Notes under the pieces: model-generated
What the model was told of the DNA's origin: nothing
The model's input: the letters and a program-made list of their open reading frames with translations, nothing else
Database searches by the model: none
Translations under genes and position numbers: made by a program
In this document: positions 29,174 through 36,924 of the stretch, in pieces
Layout of the letters: each line of letters opens with the position of its first letter
Numbering within the stretch: position 1 is the first letter of the stretch
Assembly: GCF_018390735.1 (NCBI RefSeq)
Contig: NZ_JAHBCL010000005.1
Location: forward strand, 1 to 64,000
Direction: 5' to 3'
Source: Fusibacter paucivorans
Lineage (GTDB): Bacteria > Bacillota > Clostridia > Peptostreptococcales > Acidaminobacteraceae
DNA length: 64,000 nucleotides

Positions 29174-29800
29174 TTAGTTCTCCTTTAAAAAATAGGAGAG
29201 CGTCAGTAAATTGTCAATTAAGTGCACATTCTCCACGACCACGTCTTCAGGCACCTTTAAATCGACTGGCGCAAAATTCCATATTGCTTTGACATTCGTC
29301 TTTGATATACGGTCCGCCACATCCTGCGCACCATCCCTATTTGTGCATATGTAAACGATTTCAACATTGTTCTCGTTCACAAATGTTTCAAATGTATCCA
29401 TATCCAGAACCTGAATGTCCTTGATGGTCAATCCGACAATCTTTGGATTGATATCAAACATTGCCTTGAGCTTAAAGCCCAGTCTTCCGAAACTTGAGTA
29501 ATTGGCAAGTGCCTGGCCCAAGTTGCCGGCACCTACGATGATAACATTATAGTCTCTGGTCAGGCCCAATATTTTGCCGATTTCCTCATAGAGGTCTTCG
29601 ACGTTGTAGCCGTAGCCTTGCTGGCCGAAGCCACCAAAATTATTGAGGTCCTGTCGAATTTGGGAGGCTGTAAAACCAATCACCTTACTCAGTTCTTTTG
29701 ATGAAATACGCTTAATGTCATTGTCTAGCATCTCTTTCAAGTACCGATGGTATTTCGGCAAACGCCGAATAACGGCCAAAGAGATATTCTTTTCCTTCAT
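29174..29800 (-). CDS. rex: Redox-sensing repressor Rex
   Basis: Rex binds DNA when NAD+ is high and releases it on NADH, controlling fermentation genes. The 208-residue protein shows the N-terminal winged helix (AVIRRLPKYHRYLKEM ... SKELSKVIGFTASQIRQDLNNFG) and the Rossmann NAD site VGAGNLGQALANY (near 93-105). AAGAGGTGG precedes ATG. It is divergent from the ABC-F gene. Confidence 0.97.
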   Translation of the reverse strand: MKEKNISLAVIRRLPKYHRYLKEMLDNDIKRISSKELSKVIGFTASQIRQDLNNFGGFGQQGYGYNVEDLYEEIGKILGLTRDYNVIIVGAGNLGQALANYSSFGRLGFKLKAMFDINPKIVGLTIKDIQVLDMDTFETFVNENNVEIVYICTNRDGAQDVADRISKTNVKAIWNFAPVDLKVPEDVVVENVHLIDNLLTLSYFLKEN

Positions 29801-30160
29801 AAACCACCTCTTGATTCAACTTGTCGATCCTCACAAGCTTTTGATAAGATTATACATTTCAAGAAAAAATATGTCAAATTAATAACAAGGTATTGCGCAC
29901 TAAATGTACATCTTTTCGAACAATCGCTTCTCCCTTTGCCTTTACTGGGATTCGTCTGTTATAATACTTCTAGACACCATGAGCGCAGCACGGTCATTTG
30001 CAGTTGATTGCCCCCTTTTACAAGGCACGGCGCTCTGGAAAAACGCGTTGCCCTCTGCCTTTGCAGGTTTACGACGATAAGGCTTTTACCGTTTTTCGTC
30101 ATTTATCGTTATTTATCTTTTTTTCATTATTTATCCATTTTAAATAGAAATGAGGTGCTT

Positions 30161-32077
30161 ATGATCGCACTATCCTGTACAAACATATCGAAATCATATG
30201 GTATTGATACCATCTTAGAAGATATATCGTTTACCGCCTCTAAAGGCGATCGCATCGGTTTAATTGGTGCCAACGGTGCTGGCAAGACAACGCTTATGCG
30301 CATCTTAACCGGAGAGTCTTCACGAGACAGCGGCGATCTCTTTATTTCGAAAGAGATGACCATCGGCTATCTGGCGCAAAACACGACGATTGACATGCAT
30401 CTTTCCGCCTTTGAATATTGTCTCGAAGTCTTCAAAGATGTTCTCAATATCGAACGCCAAATGCGTACACTTGAAAAGGAACTGGCGGCTGCTACACCAA
30501 ATGATTCAGATGCACTGCTCAAACAGTACGCCGCACTTCAGGAAGCTTTTGACCAGGCATCGGGTTATGAAGTCGACAGCCGGATTCACGGTGTTCTCAA
30601 CGGCCTTGGTTTTGAACTGGAATCACATCACAAATCCGTCAACCAGCTCAGCGGCGGTCAGAAATCCCGTGTCGGTATCGCCAGACTGCTGTTAAAACAG
30701 CCTGATATTCTACTGCTTGACGAACCGACCAACCACTTGGATATTCAGGCAATCAAATGGCTTGAGACCTATTTAAAAGAATACGACGGCACTGTGATTA
30801 TCATATCCCATGACCGTTATTTTCTGGATCAAGTCACGACCAAAATATATGAAATCGAATTCAAGCAGCTCTATGAGTATACCGGCAATTACTCTCAGTT
30901 CCTCAAGGTTAAACAAAGCAACTACGAAGCGGCATTAAAAAAGTATGAACAGCAGACAAAAGCCGTTCAAAAGCAAGAAGCGCTAATCAAGAGCTATAAA
31001 GAACGCGGCACGGAAAAGCTCGCAAAGCGCGCCCGATCCAGAGAAAAAAGGCTCGCACATGTCGAGCGCGTTGATCGCCCCCTCCTGCTTAGGTCACACT
31101 TTACCATCCATCTGCAAAGCAATACGCAAAGCGGACGCGAAGTACTGATTGCAGAAAACATCGCCAAATCATACGGCGAACACCAAATCTTTCAAAATGC
31201 GTCCTTTGAAATATACCGCGGTGAAAAGATTGGACTCATCGGTCCTAACGGCGTTGGCAAAACCACACTTTTTCGAATCCTGTTAGGACAGCTCGAAGCA
31301 GATACAGGTGCAATCACAATGGGGCATCACGTCGTTCCGGGTTACTATGATCAAGAACTTCGCAACCTGTCAAACGATTCATCGGTTCTCAGTGAAATTC
31401 ATGATGCCTATCCACAGCTTTCGCTAACTGAAGCCCGAACACTGCTCGGCGCCTTTCTCTTTAGTGGTGACGATATTGAAAAGCGCGTTCCCGACCTTAG
31501 CGGCGGCGAAAAGAGCAGGCTTTCACTTTTAAAGCTCATGTTGAGCGGCGATAACCTCTTATTGCTCGATGAGCCTACCAACCACTTGGACTTAATGGCC
31601 AAAGAAGCACTGGAAGATGCCCTCACTGCGTATGACGGCACACTTTTTGCCATTTCCCATGACCGCTATTTTCTCAATAAAATCTGCACGAAAATCTTTG
31701 ACTTAACCCCTGATGGGATTAACAGCTATTGGGGCAACTATGATTATTATCTGGAAAAGCTTGAAGAAGCGGCATGGCTGTCTAAAGAACCCACTCCCGA
31801 ACCGCAAATCACCAAAACAAAACAGCGTGAAATCGCCCGTCGTGAAAAGGCAAAAAAATCAGAGGCAAAGGCACAGCGAAAGGCACTTGAAGCGCTTGAA
31901 GAAGCTATTCATGAAGCAGAAGAGCACCTACACGAATTACAGCTCGCACTATGTGATGAAGCCGTCTTTTCAGACAGTGACAAGGCGAAAGCCGTCAATG
32001 ACGATATCGCCAATCAAACAGTCCAAATTGAAGCACTCTATCAGGATCTGGAGCAGCTGCTTGAAGAAAATGAGTAA
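30161..32077 (+). CDS. ABC-F family ATPase (YdiF-like)
   Basis: The 638-residue soluble protein carries two ABC domains and no membrane segments, as in ribosome-acting ABC-F proteins. The first domain has GANGAGKTT and LSGGQKSR, the second GPNGVGKTT and LSGGEKSR. The charged interdomain linker and a C-terminal coiled coil (about 560-638) are present. The start ATG at 30161 has GAGGTG upstream; the frame extends further left but without family sequence. In B. subtilis ydiF neighbours tsaD, as here, which supports the YdiF assignment over other ABC-F types. Confidence 0.9.
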   Translation: MIALSCTNISKSYGIDTILEDISFTASKGDRIGLIGANGAGKTTLMRILTGESSRDSGDLFISKEMTIGYLAQNTTIDMHLSAFEYCLEVFKDVLNIERQMRTLEKELAAATPNDSDALLKQYAALQEAFDQASGYEVDSRIHGVLNGLGFELESHHKSVNQLSGGQKSRVGIARLLLKQPDILLLDEPTNHLDIQAIKWLETYLKEYDGTVIIISHDRYFLDQVTTKIYEIEFKQLYEYTGNYSQFLKVKQSNYEAALKKYEQQTKAVQKQEALIKSYKERGTEKLAKRARSREKRLAHVERVDRPLLLRSHFTIHLQSNTQSGREVLIAENIAKSYGEHQIFQNASFEIYRGEKIGLIGPNGVGKTTLFRILLGQLEADTGAITMGHHVVPGYYDQELRNLSNDSSVLSEIHDAYPQLSLTEARTLLGAFLFSGDDIEKRVPDLSGGEKSRLSLLKLMLSGDNLLLLDEPTNHLDLMAKEALEDALTAYDGTLFAISHDRYFLNKICTKIFDLTPDGINSYWGNYDYYLEKLEEAAWLSKEPTPEPQITKTKQREIARREKAKKSEAKAQRKALEALEEAIHEAEEHLHELQLALCDEAVFSDSDKAKAVNDDIANQTVQIEALYQDLEQLLEENE

Positions 32078-32119
32078 ACCTTTCATCATTTTTCTAGGTC
32101 ACATATCCTAAAAATATTA

Positions 32120-32147
32120 TAGACAAATCTGCGATTTTCTTTATAAT
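32120..32147 (+). promoter_or_regulatory. Promoter of the acyl carrier protein gene
   Basis: TAGACA (32120-32125), 16 nt, then a perfect TATAAT (32142-32147), about 95 bp before the start codon. Confidence 0.6.
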
Positions 32148-32242
32148 TAAAATTGACGACCGACATTATACAATTATTTTCTAGGGGAAAGTGTCCTATG
32201 TGCGCTTTAATATCACAATCTTTACTTATTTAGGAGGTTCTT

Positions 32243-32476
32243 ATGTTTAAAAGAATAAAAGCCATCATTGTCGAACAACTTGGAGTCATAGAGCCAAGTG
32301 AAGTCACAATGGACTCGGCTTTTGACAGCATGGATATTGATTCAATTGATGCGGTGGATATCATCATGGCGATTGAAGATGAATTTGAAGTAAACATTCC
32401 CGATGAAATCGCAGAATCTTTCAACTGCATTGCAGACATTATCAACTACCTCAGCGGCGAAGGTGTTGACGCCTAA
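32243..32476 (+). CDS. Acyl carrier protein
   Basis: The 77-residue acidic four-helix protein carries the phosphopantetheine site at Ser34 in MDIDSIDAVDIIMAIEDEF (DSI where most ACPs have DSL). AGGAGG stands 5 nt before ATG. It has its own promoter and terminator and no fatty-acid synthesis genes nearby. It may therefore be a secondary ACP for a specialised pathway; the main acpP is more often next to fabF or plsX. Confidence 0.93.
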   Translation: MFKRIKAIIVEQLGVIEPSEVTMDSAFDSMDIDSIDAVDIIMAIEDEFEVNIPDEIAESFNCIADIINYLSGEGVDA

Positions 32477-32551
32477 TACTTATCAGCGTAGTTCTTTACT
32501 GTAAACATCGGTGCGCTTTTATAAGCATCATCAAGCATATGTGAACAATTC

Positions 32552-32582
32552 AAAAGAATCCCATTGCCGGGATTCTTTTTTT
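32552..32582 (+). terminator. Acyl carrier protein terminator
   Basis: The stem GAATCCC / GGGATTC (extended by A-T pairs) has a 6-nt loop and seven T. Confidence 0.9.
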
Positions 32583-32625
32583 ATGCCGCTGTTATGCCGC
32601 TGCTATGTCGTTGTTATACCGCTAT
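32581..32625. repeat. Short degenerate tandem repeat
   Basis: About four 11-12-bp units of TTATGCCGCTG(C) follow the terminator directly, the last two diverged. No coding role is apparent. Confidence 0.55.
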
Positions 32626-32790
32626 TGATCGTGACAATCGCCTCATCTCTCAACTGCCACAGTTACAGCTATTCATCATACGATTGTCACATCTATGCAC
32701 CCCATCTATTTTTATACAAAATCAAGCCATAAATTATGTAACCCTTTGTCAAAGCCGTAATCTGGAAAAGATATACACACGTATACAGCA

Positions 32791-32905
32791 TTATCAACAA
32801 AACATGCTGCTTATCCACAACTTTTCATCAGTTTATCCACATTGCCTGTGAATTTAGATGCCCAAAAATTCAGAATATTCCACACTATCCACAGAGTTAT
32901 GCACA
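32791..32905 (+). other. DnaA-box cluster in a convergent intergenic region
   Basis: TTATCCACA occurs exactly at 32811-32819 and 32833-32841. TTATGCACA lies at 32897-32905, CTATCCACA at 32885-32893 and TTATCAACA at 32791-32799, all on the plus strand. TTATNCACA is the DnaA-box consensus. Neighbouring genes both end here, so a promoter role is unlikely. AT-rich sequence (32905-32993) follows. A DnaA titration or replication-control site is inferred; dnaA is not nearby, so a primary oriC is less likely. Confidence 0.8.
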
Positions 32906-32992
32906 ATTGTATCATTCTTTGAACAGCTTCTTGCCATTTTAAGACTGCTTTACATAACATCATTTTTTATCGATTATCCTGTTTTTTCACCT

Positions 32993-33026
32993 AAAAAAGT
33001 AAATGGGGCTACTGCCCCATTTTACT
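32993..33026 (-). terminator. tsaD operon terminator overlapping the stop codon
   Basis: The stem of 12 bp with one bulge contains the last codons and TAG stop of tsaD in its arm and loop, followed by six T on the minus strand. Confidence 0.85.
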
Positions 33027-34040
33027 CCCTATTTTAAGATTCGGGACTGCATTAATATACATATCACCTCGTACACCCGCCATGGCATTGTAATAGCCGG
33101 CACAGCCAATCATCTCAGCATTGTCCGTGCACAAATTGAGCGGCGGATAATAAAAGGCATATCCTTTTTTCTGCAATGCAGCAGACAGTCTCTGGCGTAA
33201 ATCGCTGTTGGCAGCAACGCCGCCTGCGAGCACCAATTGTTTATGACCTGTTTCTTTCAACGCTTCCATCGCCTTGATTGTTAAAATTTCCGTTACTGCC
33301 GCCTGAAAACTGGCTGCCACATCCGGTACGTTTATTGCTTCCCCTTTCATACGGCAGCTGTTTAAATAATTTAAGACTGCCGACTTGAGTCCGCTGAAAC
33401 TAAAATCCAGACTGCCGCTTTCCAGCATTGCCCTCGGAAAATCAATCGCCTGCGCATTGCCTTCGCGTGCCACGCGGTCAATCTCCGGTCCGCCGGGGTA
33501 GCCAAGCCCCAATGTCCTCGCTACTTTGTCAAATGCTTCCCCCGCCGCATCATCACGCGTTTGTCCGATCACGTTAAACGTTGTGTAGTCCGTTACTTCG
33601 ACTAGGTGCGTATGCCCCCCCGATACCACCAGACTGATAAATGGTGGTTCCAGTGCAGGATGTGCAATATAGTTCGCCGCTATATGCCCTTCAATATGAT
33701 GTACGGGTATAAGCGGCTTTTCCAGCGCAAAAGCCAGCGCCTTGGCTGTTGAAAGCCCTACGAGCAGCGCACCGACGAGCCCCGGTCCATAAGTAACCGC
33801 TATATGATCAACCTCTTGTAACGCCATATCCGCCTTTTCAAGGCATTGATCAATCACCTGTGCTATTTTTTCAAGATGGTTCCTGGATGCGACCTCCGGA
33901 ACGACACCGCCAAAGGTTCGGTGCAGCTCAATTTGCGTATAAACAGTTCCCGCAACTACTTCTCGACCGTTTTTTAAAATGGCACATGCCGTTTCGTCAC
34001 AACTCGTTTCAATTGCCAGTGTATAAATTTCTTTAGGCAT
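33009..34040 (-). CDS. tsaD: tRNA N6-adenosine threonylcarbamoyltransferase TsaD
   Basis: TsaD transfers the threonylcarbamoyl group to A37 of ANN-decoding tRNAs, working with TsaB and TsaE. The 343-residue protein shows the ASKHA start [15 protein letters not shown], the metal-binding H115-I-E-G-H119 and SGGHTHLV. It is the last gene of the prfB-tex-amidohydrolase-tsaE-tsaB-rimI-tsaD run and overlaps rimI by 8 bp. Confidence 0.98.
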   Translation of the reverse strand: MPKEIYTLAIETSCDETACAILKNGREVVAGTVYTQIELHRTFGGVVPEVASRNHLEKIAQVIDQCLEKADMALQEVDHIAVTYGPGLVGALLVGLSTAKALAFALEKPLIPVHHIEGHIAANYIAHPALEPPFISLVVSGGHTHLVEVTDYTTFNVIGQTRDDAAGEAFDKVARTLGLGYPGGPEIDRVAREGNAQAIDFPRAMLESGSLDFSFSGLKSAVLNYLNSCRMKGEAINVPDVAASFQAAVTEILTIKAMEALKETGHKQLVLAGGVAANSDLRQRLSAALQKKGYAFYYPPLNLCTDNAEMIGCAGYYNAMAGVRGDMYINAVPNLKIGSKMGQ

Positions 34041-34488
34041 TTTTCTTGAGCTCCTTCCACATTACCATTGCATCCTCGCCGTTATCTTGATAGTAACCCT
34101 TTCGAATGCCCAGCTTTGTAAATCCATATTTTTCATATAAGTGTATGGCCACATAATTGCCGACGCGCACTTCCAGCGTCATGCCGACATAGGCATCTGA
34201 ATCGCCAAATGCAATCAATGCCTCCATCAGCAAATTGGCAATATGATGTCCCCGATAGTCTGGATGGACGGCGACATTGGTAATATGGAGTTCATCCATG
34301 ACATGCCACATGCCGGCATAGCCGATGCACTTGCCTTCATAGGTTGCTACATAGTAGACTGCCAGCATATTGTTGACGAGTTCATTTTCAAAGGCCTTCC
34401 GCGACCATGGTGTACTGAATGACTTAACTTCCATCTCCATAATTTCGTCAAGATCTTCATAGGCCATTCTTCTAATTTCAATTTTCAT
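34033..34488 (-). CDS. rimI: Ribosomal-protein-alanine N-acetyltransferase RimI
   Basis: This 151-residue GNAT acetyltransferase is expected to acetylate the N-terminus of ribosomal protein S18. It has the typical start [33 protein letters not shown] and the acetyl-CoA loop region [25 protein letters not shown]-like [18 protein letters not shown] confirms the RimI subgroup. It lies between tsaB and tsaD, the usual Firmicute order. Confidence 0.95.
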   Translation of the reverse strand: MKIEIRRMAYEDLDEIMEMEVKSFSTPWSRKAFENELVNNMLAVYYVATYEGKCIGYAGMWHVMDELHITNVAVHPDYRGHHIANLLMEALIAFGDSDAYVGMTLEVRVGNYVAIHLYEKYGFTKLGIRKGYYQDNGEDAMVMWKELKKNA

Positions 34489-34514
34489 AACACGTTCACC
34501 AAATTCTTTATAAA

Positions 34515-35210
34515 CTATTTTAAATCACGCTCAGCCTGAGATTTTTTCATATAATTTGCCGTAATATCAAGATAAGTATGATGTTCTGCCGTTTCAAACG
34601 CCAGATGGCAAAAACTCGTTGCATTGATAATATTATGGCGCTGTTTACCAAATAAATAATTGTTCTTATTCCACATACTGATCATCGTATCAAAAAAATC
34701 AGGGTAAATAGACGTCGCCTCACCGACGATGAGAATGCGTTCGGCAGAAAAATCCGTCTCAAGCATCTGATGGACTTCTGCCAGTGTGGCTATGCCCTCG
34801 TACACGGTTTCGAGTTCAGTGCCGTCAGAGCGATAAATACCACCGTATACATTTTCACGTTTAGCATCTAACAGTGATACGATAATGCCTTCGTGTTGAA
34901 GGTTGCCCAGTGCCAAAAGCGCTGTGCTGCTCATGGTGACAATGGGCTTTTGGTGCGCCTGTGCAAATGCTTTTACAGTACTCACACCAATCCGAACACC
35001 CGTAAAGGAACCCGGCCCCGTCGTCACATAATAACCGTCAAGGTCCTTTATTTTAAGCGACAGCTGCGCCATCAAGCTCTCCACCATCGGCATTAGCTTC
35101 TGAGAGTGCGTCAGTGGCGTATTGAGCAGCATTTCACCTAATATGTTGCCATTTTCAAAGATGGCGACACTCGCCGTCTGTGTCGATGTATCAATGCCCA
35201 ATAACTTCAT
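34515..35210 (-). CDS. tsaB: tRNA threonylcarbamoyladenosine biosynthesis protein TsaB
   Basis: TsaB is the TsaD-like partner that scaffolds the t6A transferase complex. The 231-residue protein starts MKLLGIDTSTQTASVAIFENG and has GPGSFTGVRIGVSTVKAFAQ (near 66-85). The start overlaps the end of tsaE by 20 bp. Confidence 0.96.
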   Translation of the reverse strand: MKLLGIDTSTQTASVAIFENGNILGEMLLNTPLTHSQKLMPMVESLMAQLSLKIKDLDGYYVTTGPGSFTGVRIGVSTVKAFAQAHQKPIVTMSSTALLALGNLQHEGIIVSLLDAKRENVYGGIYRSDGTELETVYEGIATLAEVHQMLETDFSAERILIVGEATSIYPDFFDTMISMWNKNNYLFGKQRHNIINATSFCHLAFETAEHHTYLDITANYMKKSQAERDLK

Positions 35211-35778
35211 GCGTCAGCCTCCCCAGTTTTTCAGACGGTCCCCTTAAGCAAATCGTTCGCGATGTTTCACCCGTCGTCTTTATAATCATCCAAACGGCAT
35301 CTTCGGGAATCAGCACTTCAACGAGCGGCGCCCATTCAATAATGCTTACTCCCATGCCATTTAAATACTCGTCAAAACCGATTTCATACATTTCATCCGG
35401 TTCCGCTATGCGATAGACATCAAAATGATAAATCGGCAGCCTGCCTTCATATTGATTCATGATATTGAACGTCGGACTGGTGACATGTTCCGTCACACCG
35501 AGTGCTTTGCAAAGTGCCTGTGTAAAAGTCGTCTTGCCGGCGCCGAGATCACCTGAAAGACACAGAATATCCCCCGGTTTTATCGTCTCAGCAAAAATCG
35601 ACGCCAGCTCAACAGTCTTTTCAAGTGTATCGACCGTTATCGTAATCTCGTTGCACTCGGGGCACATTTTGCTTTTATCATGATCTTCCTGTTTGTTATG
35701 CTTGTTATGCTCCTTATGGCCGTTGTTTCCTTTTTGTTCTTTATACTCATTTTGTTTGTTCATAGACAATCTTACCAT
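35191..35778 (-). CDS. tsaE: t6A biosynthesis ATPase TsaE with unusual N-terminal extension
   Basis: TsaE drives turnover of the TsaBD complex. The core begins near residue 43 and shows Walker A SGDLGAGKTT (75-84), TSPTFNI and HFDVYRI. The first 42 residues are an Asn/His/Lys/Glu-rich low-complexity stretch ending in CPEC, not typical of the roughly 150-residue family. No ribosome site distinguishes the ATG at 35778 from 35763; both overlap the upstream gene. Translational coupling is likely. Confidence 0.92.
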   Translation of the reverse strand: MVRLSMNKQNEYKEQKGNNGHKEHNKHNKQEDHDKSKMCPECNEITITVDTLEKTVELASIFAETIKPGDILCLSGDLGAGKTTFTQALCKALGVTEHVTSPTFNIMNQYEGRLPIYHFDVYRIAEPDEMYEIGFDEYLNGMGVSIIEWAPLVEVLIPEDAVWMIIKTTGETSRTICLRGPSEKLGRLTHEVIGH

Positions 35779-36910
35779 TGATAATCGTATATGCTACCGA
35801 CGCCTGTAAATCAAACGGATGTCCGTCCCAAATGACGACATCGGCATCCTTTCCTATTTCGATAGACCCCACGCGATCTGAAACGCCCAAAATCTCCGCA
35901 GGATTAATGGTGATACACTTCAGCGCTTCCATCATCGGCAATCCAGCCTTATGCGCAAGTGCCGCACACATCGGAAGCGACTCCAGCGGTGTTACAGGAC
36001 TGTCTGTCATGATGGCGATCTTAACACCTGCACGATAAAGCGCATCTGCTGTTTCAAAAGTTTTTTGATTCAGCTCAAATTTTGACTTATTGCCAAAAGA
36101 AGGACCGACAATCGCCGGGTAACCCTCCTTCGCCAAATGTGATGCAATGAGATGCCCTTCGGTACAGTGCTCCAGAGTCAAATCCAAATCAAACTCTTTC
36201 GCAATGCGAATCGCCGTGAAAAGATCATCCGCACGATGTGCATGTGCTTTTAAAGGCATTTCTTTGCGAATGACCGGACGCATCGCCTCGAGTTTCATAT
36301 CATAGGCAGGCATTTTACTTAGATCACCCTGTGCTGCCTCTATTTTTGCTTCATATGCTTTCGTCTTTGCCAGCAATTCTCTGAGTACAGCTGCAATTCC
36401 CATGCGCGTCATGGGGGTCTGATGGCGCTCGTTATAATTCCGCTTTGGATTTTCGCCAAAGGCACATTTCATCGCCAGCGGCGATTTTATAATCATATCA
36501 TCGACGCGATCGCCGTGAAGCTTCATTACGACAAAGGTTCCGCCCACGACGTTGGCACTACCCGGTCCAGTTGCCGCAGTGGTTACACCGCCGCAGACCG
36601 CATTGCGAAACGCTTCATCACGGGGATTAATGGAATCTTCCGCCCGAAGATGCGGCGTTATTGGATCGGTTTTTTCATTGCCGTCAGCACCTTCAAAGCC
36701 AATCCCCTCTTCCCACATGCCAATATGGCAGTGGGCATCTATAAATCCAGGAAAAACCATTTTCCCTTCAGCGTTGATAATCTCTGAATCTGCCGGATAC
36801 TCACATTGTGTGCCTATATCCGTAATTTTACCGTCTGCTATGCAGATTGTACCGTTTTGGATAATATCGCCAACCATGGTATAGATGGTGGCATTTTGAA
36901 TGACGAGCAT
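35747..36910 (-). CDS. Metal-dependent amidohydrolase (imidazolonepropionase-like)
   Basis: The 387-residue protein has the composite-domain start (MLVIQNATIYTMVGDIIQNG), the metal motif FIDAHCHIG (HxH) and later ligand residues in HAHRADD and LEHCTEGH. The catalytic Asp is in IMTDSP, and the C-terminal part has GSIEIGKDADVVIWDGHPF. The substrate is unknown. It could handle an imidazolone or N-acyl compound, but no pathway genes are adjacent. It sits between tex (14 bp) and tsaE (overlap). Confidence 0.88.
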   Translation of the reverse strand: MLVIQNATIYTMVGDIIQNGTICIADGKITDIGTQCEYPADSEIINAEGKMVFPGFIDAHCHIGMWEEGIGFEGADGNEKTDPITPHLRAEDSINPRDEAFRNAVCGGVTTAATGPGSANVVGGTFVVMKLHGDRVDDMIIKSPLAMKCAFGENPKRNYNERHQTPMTRMGIAAVLRELLAKTKAYEAKIEAAQGDLSKMPAYDMKLEAMRPVIRKEMPLKAHAHRADDLFTAIRIAKEFDLDLTLEHCTEGHLIASHLAKEGYPAIVGPSFGNKSKFELNQKTFETADALYRAGVKIAIMTDSPVTPLESLPMCAALAHKAGLPMMEALKCITINPAEILGVSDRVGSIEIGKDADVVIWDGHPFDLQASVAYTIINGKIVYEQTK

Positions 36911-36924
36911 TGTACAAGCCTCCT

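Noticed and set aside
32791-32905. Primary chromosomal origin (oriC)
   Set aside because: No dnaA, dnaN, recF, rpmH or parAB genes nearby, so a secondary DnaA-box cluster is the better reading.
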